NCBI GenBank assembly: GCA_963969595.1
Contig: OZ018409.1
Location: forward strand, 28,409,282-28,473,281
Direction: 5' to 3'
Source: Neckera pumila
Lineage: Eukaryota > Streptophyta > Bryopsida > Hypnales > Neckeraceae
Length of the DNA: 64,000 nt
Shown: piece by piece, positions 1 through 12,007 of the stretch
Layout of the letters: each line of letters begins with the position of its first letter
Position numbering within the stretch: position 1 is the stretch's first letter
Position numbers and translations under genes: made by a program
The notes under the pieces: model-generated
Told to the model about the DNA's origin: nothing
Databases searched by the model: none
What the model saw: only the letters and a program-made list of their open reading frames with translations

Positions 1-165
1 ACCTTTCAATTTTAGGTAAAATTTAAAGGATTTTATGTCATTTTGACTCGATTCAAGTTAGATTGAGATAAAACCTTTCAATTTTAGATCAAATTTGAAA
101 GGTTTTATGTGAATTTAACTCAAATTGAGTTAAATTGACATAAAACCTTTCAATTTTAGCTGAAT
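1..165. repeat. Tandem repeat, 72-bp unit, about 2.3 copies
   Basis: The phrase ACCTTTCAATTTTAG recurs at positions 1, 73 and 145, giving a 72-bp period. Each unit also carries the near-reverse complement (AAAGGTTTTATGT type), so every unit is itself partly palindromic. The array runs off the left edge of the window, so its full length is unknown. No coding potential is seen. Confidence 0.8.
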
Positions 166-359
166 TGACATTAAAAAATTTGTTGAGTTTTCTTTAAATT
201 AACTCTCATTTCAATGGAAAACTCTCATTTTAGTGAATATGGTGTTAAATTCTATTGTAATCTAGTGTGAATGATACTTATGGTTTAGATTGCAATTTTG
301 GGGGGGGTTTTGAACTTGGACTTGAATTGTGAGATGGTTAGTGATGAAGTGAAAGAATT

Positions 360-535
360 GAGGATTTCACACAGGGTAACGGGCAGGCCGTCCCCACCCC
401 GGTCTCGCAGGGAGTGAGGTTTTTTAACCCCCCTTTCCGTGTGGGGGTGGCCTCTCGGAGGCGGAACAAGTACTGCGGCGAGCATTTCTGAGACAGTGGC
501 GTGCATTCCGTCCAATTCCACGGGGTGGAAAAATA
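360..535 (-). mobile_element. GC-rich island, possible degenerate SINE or retained gene fragment
   Basis: About 175 bp stands out sharply from its AT-rich surroundings by high GC and many CpG sites. Read on the minus strand it has an A-box-like TGGAATTGGACGG and, about 45 nt on, a weak B-box-like TTGTTCCGCC, followed by GC-rich sequence; that order would fit a tRNA-derived SINE, but both boxes are poor matches and no clear A-tail or target duplication is seen. It could equally be a fragment of a gene. The open frames crossing it do not resemble a known protein. Confidence 0.3.
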
Positions 536-1073
536 CTGGATTTCAAAGGTCTGATGAATTACAAAATTCATTTCAATTATCTTACATTTTGGAAAAATCA
601 ACACACACTTGGTTACCCATTTCCAACCACTTAAGCAATTATGCATATTTGGAGCGCAAGTTTTTTTGAGTCCGGTATTTTTCTTGTGTACAAAAATAGA
701 GTTTGAAAGGGTTGCATATTTTTCCAAAATTTTGATACACAAAATGTCATTACTATGAATTTTTCCATAGAAGATTCTCTGTGACTTATAATAGTGATAT
801 ACTGATATAGACCTTTCTCCTTTTGACTATAGGATGATTGCAAAATCAACCAAGGGTTGGTTGCAATATTGACCGCCTTGTAGAGTTGTAGCCAATCATA
901 ATGTGTTACAATCGTTCCGAGAATTGAGCCACAAATTTACACCAAAATGGGGGGTGATCAAAAATAGGTCGGCTATCTTACACCGCATGTCCAAATGCCA
1001 CAAAACATCCTTACAAATAGTCATTGGGCCCACTTTTGTTGTATTTGGACATGCAGCGTGAAAATTAAATTAA

Positions 1074-1170
1074 CGGACTGAATAAAATTAAAGTAAATTA
1101 ATTAATTAATTAACAGATTGAATAAAATTAAAGTAAATTAATTAATTAATTAACAGATTGAATAAAATTA
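1074..1170. repeat. Tandem repeat, 40-bp unit
   Basis: The string GAATAAAATTAAAGTAAATT starts at 1080 and 1120, and a third partial copy starts at 1160; each unit contains a run of ATTA. Two full units and a partial one are visible. Confidence 0.85.
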
Positions 1171-1539
1171 ACTTTGATTTTGAAGTCCAAACGCCACAAA
1201 ACACAACCCCTTGCACTCTTTTGTAGATACAACTTCCTATTCATACTAAGAATGCAACCTCTCACACTATGACTACGGTGTGCCAATTTAATGAATTCCA
1301 AAGTTTCAATTAATTAAAAAATTAAGAAAATTTATTTGAAGCTTTCTATACATTCTTTTCAAGAATACAACCTCTCACACCGCAACAAGATCTTGTACTC
1401 CTTTGCGCATAGAAGATACTGAAGTTCAAAGTTTTTATAAACTTAAAAGTTTAAAATTTATAAAATTCTTATCAAAAATTTACTAAAAGAGTTTACATTA
1501 CACTTACAAAGAAATTATCTCCAAAAAAATGAACAATGG

Positions 1540-2913
1540 GGTATCAATCAAAATGGCCTTTTTGAATTCATAGTGAAAGAAATTTCAATGCTACCAACTT
1601 TGACAGCCTCTTAAGAGCTAAAAAATTTGGTACTTTACAATGAGTTTTTTTTTCTACAACATTTTTATGTCAATCACATGTGTACCAAATTTCAAGGTCA
1701 AAAGATTCATTTAAAAAAAAATATTCAAAAGCTACCAATATATATAGCTATAGAAAAAAATGTCATTGCTGCCAAATATGACAACCTCCCAAGGATTGAA
1801 TTGTTTTTTTTTGCCATGAATTTTTTTTAAGGAAATCATCTATATATTGATGACATGTTTGCCAAATTTCAAGTTCAAAAGATTTATAGAAAAGAAGATG
1901 TTTGAAATTTACCAACATATATAGTTGTGAGAAACAATTTCACTATTGCTAACTTTGACAATCCTCCCAGGGGCTGAAAAATTGCTTCTTTATCATGAAT
2001 TTTTTTTCAAGATCATCTCTACATTGATAGCATGTGTACCAAATTTCAAATTCAGAATATTCTAATTCTACCCAAATGTGTAGTTGTAAGAATGATTTTC
2101 TTAGCCCTTGGGATAGTGTCATTTATGGGTAAATTTTACATGGATATAAAATATCATTCTCACAACTACACATATTGGTAGAATTAGAATATTTCTTTAA
2201 TGTGTGAATCTTTTGAGCTTGGAATTTAACATACATGTTAACAACATAGAGGTGATTTCATGAAAAAAAGTTTCATGGTAAAATATTTTTTTCTTAGCCC
2301 TAAGCCCTTAGGAAAGTGTCAAAGTTGGCAATAGTGAAATGTTTCTCATAATTACACATGTTGGTAGATTTCAAATATAATTTTGTGTGTGAATCTTTTG
2401 ACCTTGAAATTTAGCACACATATTATCAATATAGTAAGAGATGATCTTGCGAAAAAACATTCATTATAAATAAGCAATTTTCAGCCCTTGGGAGGACATC
2501 AAATTTGGCAAAAGTGAAATTGTTTCTCAACTATACATGTTGAGAAATTTTGAATATCTTTTTTAATTTGAATCTTTTGAACTTGAAATTTGGCACATAT
2601 ATTACCAACATAGAGATGATTTCTTGAAAAAAACCCTTCATGGTAAACAAAAAATTCTAGCCCTTGGGAGGTTGTCAAAGTTGGCAATAGTGAAATTTTT
2701 TTCATAGTTACATATGTTGGTAGTTTCTGTATATCTTCTTTGTATGAATCTTTTGACCTTGAGATTTGGTATACATATTACTAACATAGAAATGATCTTG
2801 GAAAAAAAAATTCATAATAAGAAACCAATTTTCACCCCTCGAGAGGGTGTCAACATTGATAACAATGAAAGTTCTTTATCTGGGAATGCAAAAACGCCAT
2901 TTTGATTGGTACC
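1540..2913. mobile_element. Foldback element with arms of ~178-bp tandem repeats
   Basis: The ends are inverted copies: GGTATCAATCAAAATGGC at 1540-1557 and its reverse complement (one mismatch) at 2896-2913. Inside, a tandem unit of about 178 bp reads one way in the left arm (the 'GCTxxCAAxTxTGACA' anchor at 1590, 1768, 1948) and the opposite way in the right arm (anchor at about 2321, 2501, 2677, 2852). The orientation switches near 2100-2160, where a further inverted pair (ATTCTAATTCTACC / GGTAGAATTAGAAT) forms the centre. There is no transposase-like open frame. This architecture matches what is known of foldback elements; the family is not one I recognise. Confidence 0.75.
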
Positions 2914-3327
2914 ATATTATACTTGTAAATAAAGATCCTTATTATTTAAAAATTATTAAGAAATAAAAAAATTCTAATCGTAAGATTGTTTAAACAATGA
3001 ACCTTTACTGTGTGCAATATTTTTCCTTGCATAATTACAATAACCAAGTTCAAAATCAAATCCAACACATTATTTTCTCAAGAAGTTGTTGATATTGCCT
3101 AAAAACCACTATGCTCAGAAAAACACCATGGTCTACAATTTCGGAATCACTTATTCAAAAGAAATGAATAAGACAAAAATACAAAGTACAAGGCAAAACA
3201 AGTTTAAAAACAATCATGACAAAAATTTAGACCATAGATACCTGTTCAAAATACAACATGTCTTCCAAGGGGACAAATATTTTTCTTGGAATTACATATG
3301 TTCTTCCAATAAACAAAATTGCATTTA
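2914..3327. other. AT-rich spacer, nothing recognised
   Basis: Short AT-rich spacer between the foldback element and the first TTAA-type element. The only open frame (from 3086) is low-complexity and lysine/asparagine-rich, as expected by chance in AT-rich DNA. Confidence 0.5.
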
Positions 3328-4072
3328 TAACCCCTAAGGTACCAAGGCCTTTTTTTGATTTAAAACCACTTAAGATTGCCATTTCTATAGCATAGAGTAA
3401 AAAAATTTAATATTATTTTTTTCTATCTAATTGTAGGGTTTTATACTAGACTAGTATATAAATGTATGGAAGAAGTTTCAAAAACTGTAACTGTGTATAT
3501 TGCAAAATATTTGTGTTTAAGTAAAAGAAATGAGTTTTTTTGCACCTTGCTCAACTACATTATTTGGTTTTGAACCTCACTCCTAACTTAAAATTTTTGC
3601 TCTATTGCTTTTAAATGTCTAGTTTTATATGACGAAGAATTGAGTTGAGAGTTTAGAAAAAAAATCCAAAAAAACAACAGCTTAGTTTTCATTCATTCAA
3701 AAATTATAAAGTAGAAGTATATTCAAGATTCACTATTAGAAAATTGTGTCCAGAACAACAGAAAATCAACTGATTTCTGTTGTTTTGTACATTGGAATGT
3801 CCATTTTCACTGATTTTTGAATTTTTTGTTAATGCGAACAAAACAGCTTCCAATTTTCTGTTGATTTGAATAGTGCAATGACCAAATCAACAACTTTTTG
3901 TCGAATTTTAATCTTTTTGGAATATTTTTGGAATCTTTCAAAATCTTTTTGGAATCTTTTAGAATCTTTGTAGAATCTCCTCGAATCTTTAAAAATCTTT
4001 AGATTCAAATGAGCATAGAATACATTTTATAAGATTTTGAAAAATTCAATGTTTTTTCAATTCAGTAGACTT

Positions 4073-4402
4073 TGGCGGCCATTTTGGCATAGCAAAACAA
4101 CTTTTTCAAGAAACCTTTCAACAAAGAAAATTTGGGAAATCAAACTAACTTTCACCTACAAAAATCCGTTTGCAATTTGAAGTCTCCAATCAAAAGTTAT
4201 GGACAGAAATCAGAGAGGGGTAGCAAGAAACATTTTTTTGGATATTTTCGAACATCCTATCTGATTTTTGTCCATAACTTTTGGTTGGAGACTTCAAATT
4301 GCAAACGGATTTTTGGAGGTGAAATTTAGTTTGATTTCCCAAATTTTCTTAGTTGAAAGTTTTTTGAAAAAAGTTGTTTTCCTATGGCCAAATGGCCTCC
4401 AA
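4073..4402. repeat. Long inverted repeat (hairpin) inside the CACTA element
   Basis: Arms of about 145 bp at 4073-4218 and 4255-4402 are reverse complements over most of their length, sharing for instance AAATCCGTTTGCAATTTGAA and its complement. The loop is about 40 bp. A related hairpin lies at 5891-6222, so this is a dispersed foldback/MITE family that was carried in or inserted here. Confidence 0.8.
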
Positions 4403-4480
4403 AGTCTGCTGATTTAACAAAGAAAATAAAAACTAATGCAAAAACTCTATATATAAATTTCTACTCATGCATTATGCACT

Positions 4481-4613
4481 TGGTAATGGCCATGGTTCAA
4501 TGGCTAAGAACCTTGGACCTCAACCATGAGGTTCAAGGTTCAAAGCCCCATGGCTTCACCTGCCCGCGTGGCGGCTGCTCGGACTTTTCGGGCAGCCTAA
4601 AAAAATTATTTTT

Positions 4614-4646
<33 letters not shown>
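4481..4646 (+). mobile_element. tRNA-derived SINE with poly(A) tail
   Basis: The sequence has an RNA polymerase III A box (TGGTTCAATGG, 4493-4503) and a B box (GGTTCAAAGCC, 4538-4548) 45 nt apart, in a tRNA-like head. A GC-rich body (about 4550-4595) follows and then a T/A-rich end with about 27 consecutive A residues (4620-4646). Box order, spacing and tail are as in tRNA-type SINEs. Flanking target duplications are not clear. It is not a functional tRNA gene: the region between the boxes does not fold into a convincing anticodon arm and the acceptor stem is imperfect. Confidence 0.6.
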
Positions 4647-5423
4647 CTTTTGAAAAATGTCCGAAACAACAAAATTTGGACAACAGATTTCAGTGTAATT
4701 TTGTCCAGTACAACGCATCCAAAACAACTGAATGGACAACGCTTTTCAGTTGAAAATTTGTTGTTCTGGACATAGTTTTTCTAGTAGTGATTGAAGGAAA
4801 AATTTAATTGTTAATTGCTCTAAGATGGAAATGAAGTTTGCTAATCTCAATAGTAAGAGTGTTCTAGCAAGGTACTTTAACCTTGAAAAACTTTTTTTGG
4901 TAAAAATTGTAAGTTATGAGTTCAGAAATGAATCCTATAAGCTTACTTTTCAAAAAGATGCTTTGATTGCAAGCCCAAAAAGCAAGATTGTCCATAACTT
5001 TGTCATAACAAATTCAATTAGAATGAATCAAAGCTACCTTCATAGATAAAAATATTATCTATGAGAAACTTATTTTTTTTTTAATTATTTTAAGTTTTTT
5101 TGAGGATTTGATTCTGCCCACTGAACTATAAAAAAGCTTTTGTGCCATAACATTTGCTCCCGGGCAGCAATTGGAATAAAAATTATATTTTTGGAAAGAT
5201 TATGTGTTTTTCTATCTCCACAAAAATTCATAAAATCATGACAAATATTGATACCGTTGGAGCCTACCTAAAATCCATTCTATTCCCTGAACATGAGAAT
5301 TTCAAGGAAAAAGTACTCAAAAGTACAAATTGTGAATTAGATTTCAATGTAGAAATTCACATTACAATTTCTCTTAGAACTACATAAATATATGTAAATA
5401 CGTGGAATTTCAGTAACTAAATT

Positions 5424-6677
5424 CATTAGAAAAATTCTCAACCCTTCGGAGGGCCGCTCCACATTGACCAAACCAATCTATTAATCACCTAAAAAGTAGT
5501 AGGGGCATAGCCGTAGTGCATTGTCAGAGTGTGTGAATTTTGCGAAAGACGTTAGGACTCCAATAATGAGGTGTAGTGGAAATCCATTTAATATTCAACC
5601 GTGTGAGCATATAGGGTGATTAATTGGGAATTTAATCAAATTCAATGAAATTAAGAAATATAAAGAGGATTTTCAAGCTAGTTGCTAAAAAATTAGAAAA
5701 CTCTTACAATTCCAACTAGCTTCTAAAGCCACTTAGTTTAAGGTTTTTGATGATGAAAAGAGAAGCTTTTTATGTACATATGGGGTGGTAAGAGGTAGAA
5801 TAATCCATGTGGGCTATGTAATTTTGAATTGTAGTTTCTCAACCGCTCATAGTTAAATTTAAAGTAATAATTGTGTTAAAACTAGTATTTTAGACCTCAT
5901 TTAGGCATAGTAGGATGAATTTTTTTGAAAAACTTTGAATCAAAAAAAGTTGTATTATCAAGCTAGTTTTTGTCTCCAAAAATCTATTTGAGGTTTAGAG
6001 CCTCCAGTAAACAGTTTTCTAGATAAAATTAGGAGAAGGTACTTTAAAATGTCAAAGAAAATCTCCCTTTCAACCCCTTTTAGAATTTTGTTTATAACTT
6101 TTTATTGGATGCTTGAAACCTCAAACGGATTTTTGGAGATGAAAATTAGCTTGATTTTCCAACTTTGTTTAGTTCAAAGTTTTAAAAAAATTCATTCTAC
6201 TATGCCGAAATGAGGTCTAAAATTCTAGTTCTAACACAATTCCTGCACTTGTCAATGAGTGATCTCTCTTCTAAATAATCCATACCCTTTGAAGATTCAC
6301 CATGGACAATTGATTTATCTTTAAAAATAAACTCTTCATCCTTCCTTCTCACCAATTGTCAATGAATTAAATTTGTTATGAGTACACTAAAAAAACCCTT
6401 GATGGTAGATGTCCTTGGACTATTTTGACATTTGCTTTTCTATTCATAGCTTGATTAGAAAACAAGGTATGCAATAATCAGGGTTAAGGTGCATTATAAG
6501 ACTTGAACCCTGATTATTTAACTACTAGTACTTGGATTTTGAACCACTGACAGTCATCAAACATCAGGTGATCGACTATAGGGGAAAAACAAATCATTAA
6601 GTAAAATTAAATGTAATATTGGGTGCTTTCAGCTTACTCTGGAGCGGCCCTTCAGAGGATTGAGAATTTCTCTAATG
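5424..6677. mobile_element. CATTAGA-type TIR element with nested hairpin
   Basis: Ends are inverted: CATTAGAAAAATTCTCAACC at 5424 followed by TTCGGAGGGCCGCTCCA, and near 6640-6677 TGGAGCGGCCCTTCAGAGG followed by TTGAGAATTTCTCTAATG. The same termini occur on the shorter copies at 12008-12370 and 12606-12947. The interior contains a hairpin with arms at about 5891-6030 and 6090-6222, related to the one at 4073-4402, which accounts for much of the extra length. No open frame of note. Confidence 0.65.
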
Positions 6678-9600
6678 TGTACATTAAAAAATTTATTCCA
6701 ATGCAAAATATTATTTTCATCAACTTGTCAAGAACTTTTGACATTTGACATTATATAGCATCTTATGGCAATAGCTTCCAAGGTGTGCAACTCTTATATT
6801 ATACATAGAGGTCACTGACATTAAAATGGCTTAGAAAATGGATTTTTTAAAAAGTAGTCTTGAATTGTTGTAGTGGGCTTTGCAAATGAAGAGTACTTAG
6901 GAATATGTCATGAATTCCACACACTATGCCTTGTAATTTTAGAGAAAGAGTCAAACCATAATATGATCAATGGTTTTGGCCACCTCCTTTAGTTTATAGG
7001 ATCCAAGGGAAGGAGTACGGACAAAATTATTTGCATGATTATCCCTCATAATGGTTTAAGTGTAATAGGAATATGAAAAAAATAAATTGGTGGCTTGAGC
7101 ATTCCATGGTACATTGTCCCCAAGAAATTGGGGAAACTAAACGACAATGGTTAACGAGAATTTGTATTGTGAAAGTAGCTAAGTATGATGCAATAGAGCC
7201 ATTAGTTTTTCATGGGGTTAGTATGACATGGACATGGAGGACATTGTGACTCATTTAGTAGAGAAACTTTATTAACTTCAAAAGAAAAGTGCTAATAGCA
7301 ATAGTGCAATAATTCTTATGGAGCTAATATATTGAAAGCGACAATGAAAGATTAGTGATGACAATGAGGGATTATTAATTATGAATGAAAACATACACAC
7401 AATTACATAGTGAAAGGTAGACTATTTAGCAAAATAAAACACTTAAAAAATTTTATTCCTTGAAAAAATGGTTTGATGGATGTAAATCCAAAACAAATAG
7501 TGAGAGAATGTACATGCATAAACAAAAGTGCACATTACCATCCAACTCATCCAGCTCATTTTTCATTGCAATGACTTGTCAAAATTTGAATGGTGGTTTT
7601 TCCATGGTTAGGCTTGCCTTTTTGATTTGCAATCTGGGTTTGCATTTTGTTAAAGGTTCATATTGAGAGCACATTGAATGATATTTACTAACTGTGTGAT
7701 AAGTTGTCTGTTTTAGGGCATTAGGTGAATGAACATGACGTTTCATATTGTAATATTTTGAATTTGATTTTCTAGAAACTCGGGACTTGAAGGAGTTTTC
7801 GGTACTCAGTGAGTCACATCATCTACAGCAAATATTGAGACTAAGTTGCTCTATATATTAATTTCTTGAAATTTGTGAAAAAAGATGTGGTCTATCAACC
7901 CAAAAGCTCTGAAATTGGAAATGATCAATTTTCTCATGTCAGAGGACCACTCTGCATATGGCTGGATTTAGAGGGTTTGTAGAGGTTTGAAGGTAAGTAT
8001 TGAAATTTGGAATTTTTTTAAGCATGTGTAGATTGATTCTTCTCCTTGTTTATACAAGAGCAAGCTTGATGTAAACAAAGCTTTTTGCTTGTTGGCTATG
8101 TTTGATGTTTGGATGAATATCATGCTTCTTGTTATCATGGTATTAGAGTTTATCGTAAAGTGCATGTAATGGAGAACTAGGAATTGGAGGTTGGAAAAAA
8201 CACAAGACAAAACTTACCAGAGCACCAAAACTCAAGTTTGATGGAGTTTGATGCCGTGTGTTTTGTAATATTCTTAGTTAAACCTTCCTCTGACACTGCT
8301 TTTTGGAATTAATTCTATTTATGTATAGCCAATTTATATTTTTATTATATGTAGGTTTACCAAAAGTATTGAACAGCATGTTCTCTCAAATTGCACTGAA
8401 GCTTGCTATTTTTGTCCATGCTAAAATAGGTCTACTAAATTTAAAAATATAGCTTGAGGAAGAAGTCTCTACCCATCATGATTTAGTTGCAATTTCTCGG
8501 TTTGATCCTTCCCTTTTTTGTTCTTCTTTATTTTTTTGTTTCTTTCTTTAGCAATTCTTGATTTGACTGTGATTGTGTTTGGAGCTTAAATGCTTAAAAG
8601 CCTCTATATCTATATCTACATGATTAGTTTCATTGCATGGAATGCGGGGTTGCAAGTACCGGTTTAGCCTATTCCAAATCAGTGAAACCGAGTATGAAAG
8701 TTGATAATATCTGAAATAGTAGAATTGCCTTCCTTTGTATTGGTGTATTTGTCAAGGCTATATTCTTAATCAAGTGGTTTGATTGTTGTGAATAGGGCCT
8801 GAAATAAGTGGAAGAATATTAAAACAAAAAGTTATTGAAGATTGCGAGTGGTAGCAATAAAGAATTGATTGTTGTTTAATTCTTGGCAACTTTCCAATGG
8901 AGCTACATTGCATGATAGAAGTGCAGGATGGAGATTAGCAAATGTGTAGGATAGAAGTATAGGATGCAAATTAGCATATGTGCAAGATAGAAGTGCAGGT
9001 TGCAAAGTAGGAAATGCCTTCTTTTTATTTAATTAATACTCAATTTGTTTTTGGCAGTGTTGCCTCCGTATTACCACTATGTCTGGTCCTTCTTAGCATT
9101 GAGTAATCAAGTTATGTCTGCACCTCTGTTGTCGGTCACAGATTCATCCATCTAACAATTAATGTTAGATATGTGCCACCAGTGTATATCACTTCTGGAG
9201 AAATTATCATTATATATTATGTTATAATTATGATGCTGGCACGGCGGCGGCTATTAAAAAGTTGTTAATTCATCCATCCAAAAAATCATCCTAAAACTTG
9301 TCATCTAAACAACAAAAATTCTTCTATCTAAAAAATTTACCTAATATGTTCTGCAATCATCCACCAAAATTCATCCATCCAAAATATATTTCACCCAAAA
9401 CATATTTCATCCAAAATTTTGTCACTTTTATGTTTTTTTTTCATCTACAAGCAATGGAAATGTTGAAAATATTGGAGGGAGGGGGGTGAAGTTACAATGG
9501 GGTTTTAGTGGAGGAGGGGGGCGGGATTTGAAAATATCCTCCTTAGTATACTTGGCGAAAGTTTATACCCACCCATATTGTCCTCCCGGTCTTCTTATGT

Positions 9601-9885
9601 TAGAAGAGAAAATGGATCATTGACAAATGAAAGCATGGATAAGTTCAATATGAAATGACTTGAGTTAATTGTACACACTTTCAATCTTTCATCTACCTTA
9701 TAAAGTAGAACAATCCATAAATTGTGATTTGCTTAGATGATTCCATAATGGATATTTAGGAAATGATCCAATTATGGATTTTTTCAGTATATGAAATTTG
9801 GGCCACTACATATCTTACTTGATAATAATGGAGTAACTAATGACCTCATAATTAGGAACTTCCACCTTTTCAAAGTGAATTTATT
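6678..9885. other. AT-rich intergenic DNA, no gene recognised
   Basis: This 3.2-kb stretch is less repeat-dense than its neighbours and somewhat less AT-biased in places (for example 7.0-8.7 kb). Open frames are short (60-80 codons), carry no motif I recognise and are not supported by paired splice sites with consistent phase. It could hold a very old decayed gene or a non-coding transcript; nothing visible proves either. Confidence 0.4.
8914..9015. repeat. Tandem repeat, 36-bp unit, about 3 copies
   Basis: GATAGAAGTGCAGGATG-type units start at 8914, 8950 and 8986, separated by 36 bp, with a few substitutions; the third is incomplete. Confidence 0.8.
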
Positions 9886-10078
<193 letters not shown>

Positions 10079-10731
10079 AATTTTGAACCTGACAGGGCAC
10101 TACTAGTGCCACGTTAGATTGGCAATTTCAATTTTTTTATTTTTTTTATTTTTTTATTTCCCAAAAAAATATTAAAATAAATAAATAAATTTGTATTTGC
10201 ACCATAGGGGATGCGGAAAATGAAAGTTTGGTAGCCTTTTTGCACGGTTCAGAATTCTCATAATGGTAAAAATTGACTTTTTAGGCCTTCCATATTAAAA
10301 AATATTATAAGCATTATAAGTCAATAAGATGAGCATCATAGATTCATCTTTAGTTAATTTTAGGGTAGTTTGAGGACTCTTTTGGGCCATATTGCATTGA
10401 ACTCTTCAAAAATTCGTAGCAAATTTATACTTTGTCAAAAAAAAAAAAGGTCAATTGCTCTTATTATTTTCACACTTGTCTTTATATGAGAAAAAAATTT
10501 AAAAAATTTAGCAATAGCATGAGGTCAAACTCCTAATTTTGACCATAATGGGTTGTTTGCCTTAGTGAGGATTAGATTTGGGAGCATTGGCATTTGACAA
10601 CCTTGTTGAAACATTTTTACATTTCCTAACTTAAAAATTATTGATTCATTAGAAAAAATTTGAACTCTCTAGAAGGCCACTTTTTTGATGGCTAAATTTG
10701 CAAATGTAGCATGTAAAAATAAAAATATATA

Positions 10732-11659
10732 TTAAAATCCTAAAGTCCCAAGGCCATTCTTCTGTCAAACCAACTCAAAATTGCCAATTTTGCTGCATTC
10801 ATCCAAGAAAAGAAAAAACATATTCTTTTTAGAATCTAATCATAGGGTCTTATACTTAACTTATGTCAAATTATGTGATAAAAAATTTCATAAAGTTTGA
10901 CCGCATAGATTAGAAGAGATTAACATTCAAAGTTGGAAAAACTTAATTTTTTGAACATTGGCTTGCAATTTTAGATGACTTTGACCGCAGTTTGTGAAAA
11001 AAAATTGCACGACAGACTTTGAATTTTATTTTTTTATGTTGAAGATCTAAATTGAAAATCTAGGATAAAATTTCCCAAAAAACACACTTTATTTTCATTC
11101 TTTAAAAAATATTAAGTAGAAATAGGTCTAAGATTGAAAGAAAAGCTACATTGTTAATAGCTCTAAGGTGGGTTTTAAACACTATAATTCCAATGGTGAG
11201 ATTGTTTTAGCAAGAAAATTTAGCTTTATCAAACAATTTTTTTGAAAAATTGTGAAATTTGCATTCAAAAATGATTCCTATAAGTTGTCTTTTCAAGAAG
11301 ATGCTCTAATTGTCCAAAAAATTAAGATTGCCCCTAATTTTCACATAACAAATCCAAATGAAATGAATGAAGGCTTCCTATATAGGTAAGTTACAATCTA
11401 TAAAATATAAGTTTTTAAAATTTTTTAAAATTTTTTTGTGTGAAAAGATTTCTGCCTGCCGTACCAAAAAAATGGACCTCTTGTACCATAGCTTTTGCTC
11501 TTGGGCACCAATTGACATAAAATTTATATTTACAGAAAGCTAATGTATTTTCCTATCTTCACAAAAAGTTTCAAAAAATTATGATGAATATTGAGGCCGT
11601 AGGAGCCTGTCCAAAACCCATTTTGTCCTTCAAGGGGACAATGGAACTTAAGGGATTAA
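10732..11659 (+). mobile_element. TTAA-type element, subfamily A, complete copy (928 bp)
   Basis: Left boundary TTAAAATCCTAAAGTCCC and right boundary GGGACAATGGAACTTAAGGG followed by ATTAAC. The body is collinear with the copies at 31707-32633 and 35353-36280, and the distance between the outer TTAA sites (928 bp) is the same to within 1 bp. No transposase frame is present. Confidence 0.75.
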
Positions 11660-12007
11660 CAATTATACAACATGCAATTGCCTCATTGCATCAAATGCCA
11701 TATCAAATTGTAATTTAAAAATATTCAAATTTTCAAAAATGCATGTAATTTTCTATAAATACATCTAAATAACTTGTCTCAACCATCTATATTGTCCATA
11801 TTTTTTCTAATGAATTCCAAATTGTACCAAAATCATTGTATACCATATTTCAATTCTTGTATACAACTAAGAGGTCTGCAAGGCTTAGCATTTTGAAATC
11901 CTTATTTTTTTAGTTTTTCAACCATTTGCGCCATACCCTTTTTGGACTAGGGATTCTTTTTAAGACCCTCTCTCCTAAGTTCTATACCTTGAATTTGCAA
12001 CTGGAAC

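Larger units (their letters stand above)
166..1539. other. AT-rich intergenic DNA without a recognisable gene
   Basis: Apart from the GC-rich island at 360-535 and the 40-bp tandem repeat at 1074-1170, I see only AT-rich sequence with short unconserved open frames. The 960-1040 stretch resembles dispersed fragments near 26.6 and 27.2 kb (same wording around a 'genome-wide' TTTGGACATGC/GGCATTTGGAC phrase), so it is probably an old repeat. Confidence 0.5.
3731..4789. mobile_element. Non-autonomous CACTA (En/Spm) element with ATT target duplication
   Basis: The left end is CACTATTAGAAAATTGTGTC and the right end is the inverted form ending CTAGTAGTG; both continue into a shared TGTCCAGAACAACA. 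CACTA...TAGTG ends are the hallmark of the CACTA superfamily. ATT flanks both sides (3728-3730 and 4790-4792), the 3-bp duplication expected for this superfamily. The uninterrupted form of the target is visible at 32.1 kb (CAAGATTGAAGGAAA), which confirms the insertion. The 1,059-bp element has no transposase and carries a hairpin (4073-4402) and a SINE-like insertion (4481-4646). Confidence 0.85.
3328..5290 (+). mobile_element. TTAA-type element (subfamily A), truncated, split by a CACTA insertion
   Basis: The left end reads TAACCCCTAAGGTACC, a variant of the TTAACCCCTAAAG terminus seen at 31707, 35353 and elsewhere. The body aligns along its length with the complete copies at 31707-32633 and 35353-36280 (for example the stretch around AACTTTTGCTCCCGGGCA). 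It is interrupted at 3731-4789 by a CACTA element with a 3-bp duplication, and its right end is degraded near 5290, so the GGGTTAA terminus is missing. No transposase frame. Confidence 0.7.

Noticed and set aside
4481..4560. Functional tRNA gene
   Set aside because: A and B boxes are present, but the cloverleaf is not convincing and the A tail indicates a SINE.
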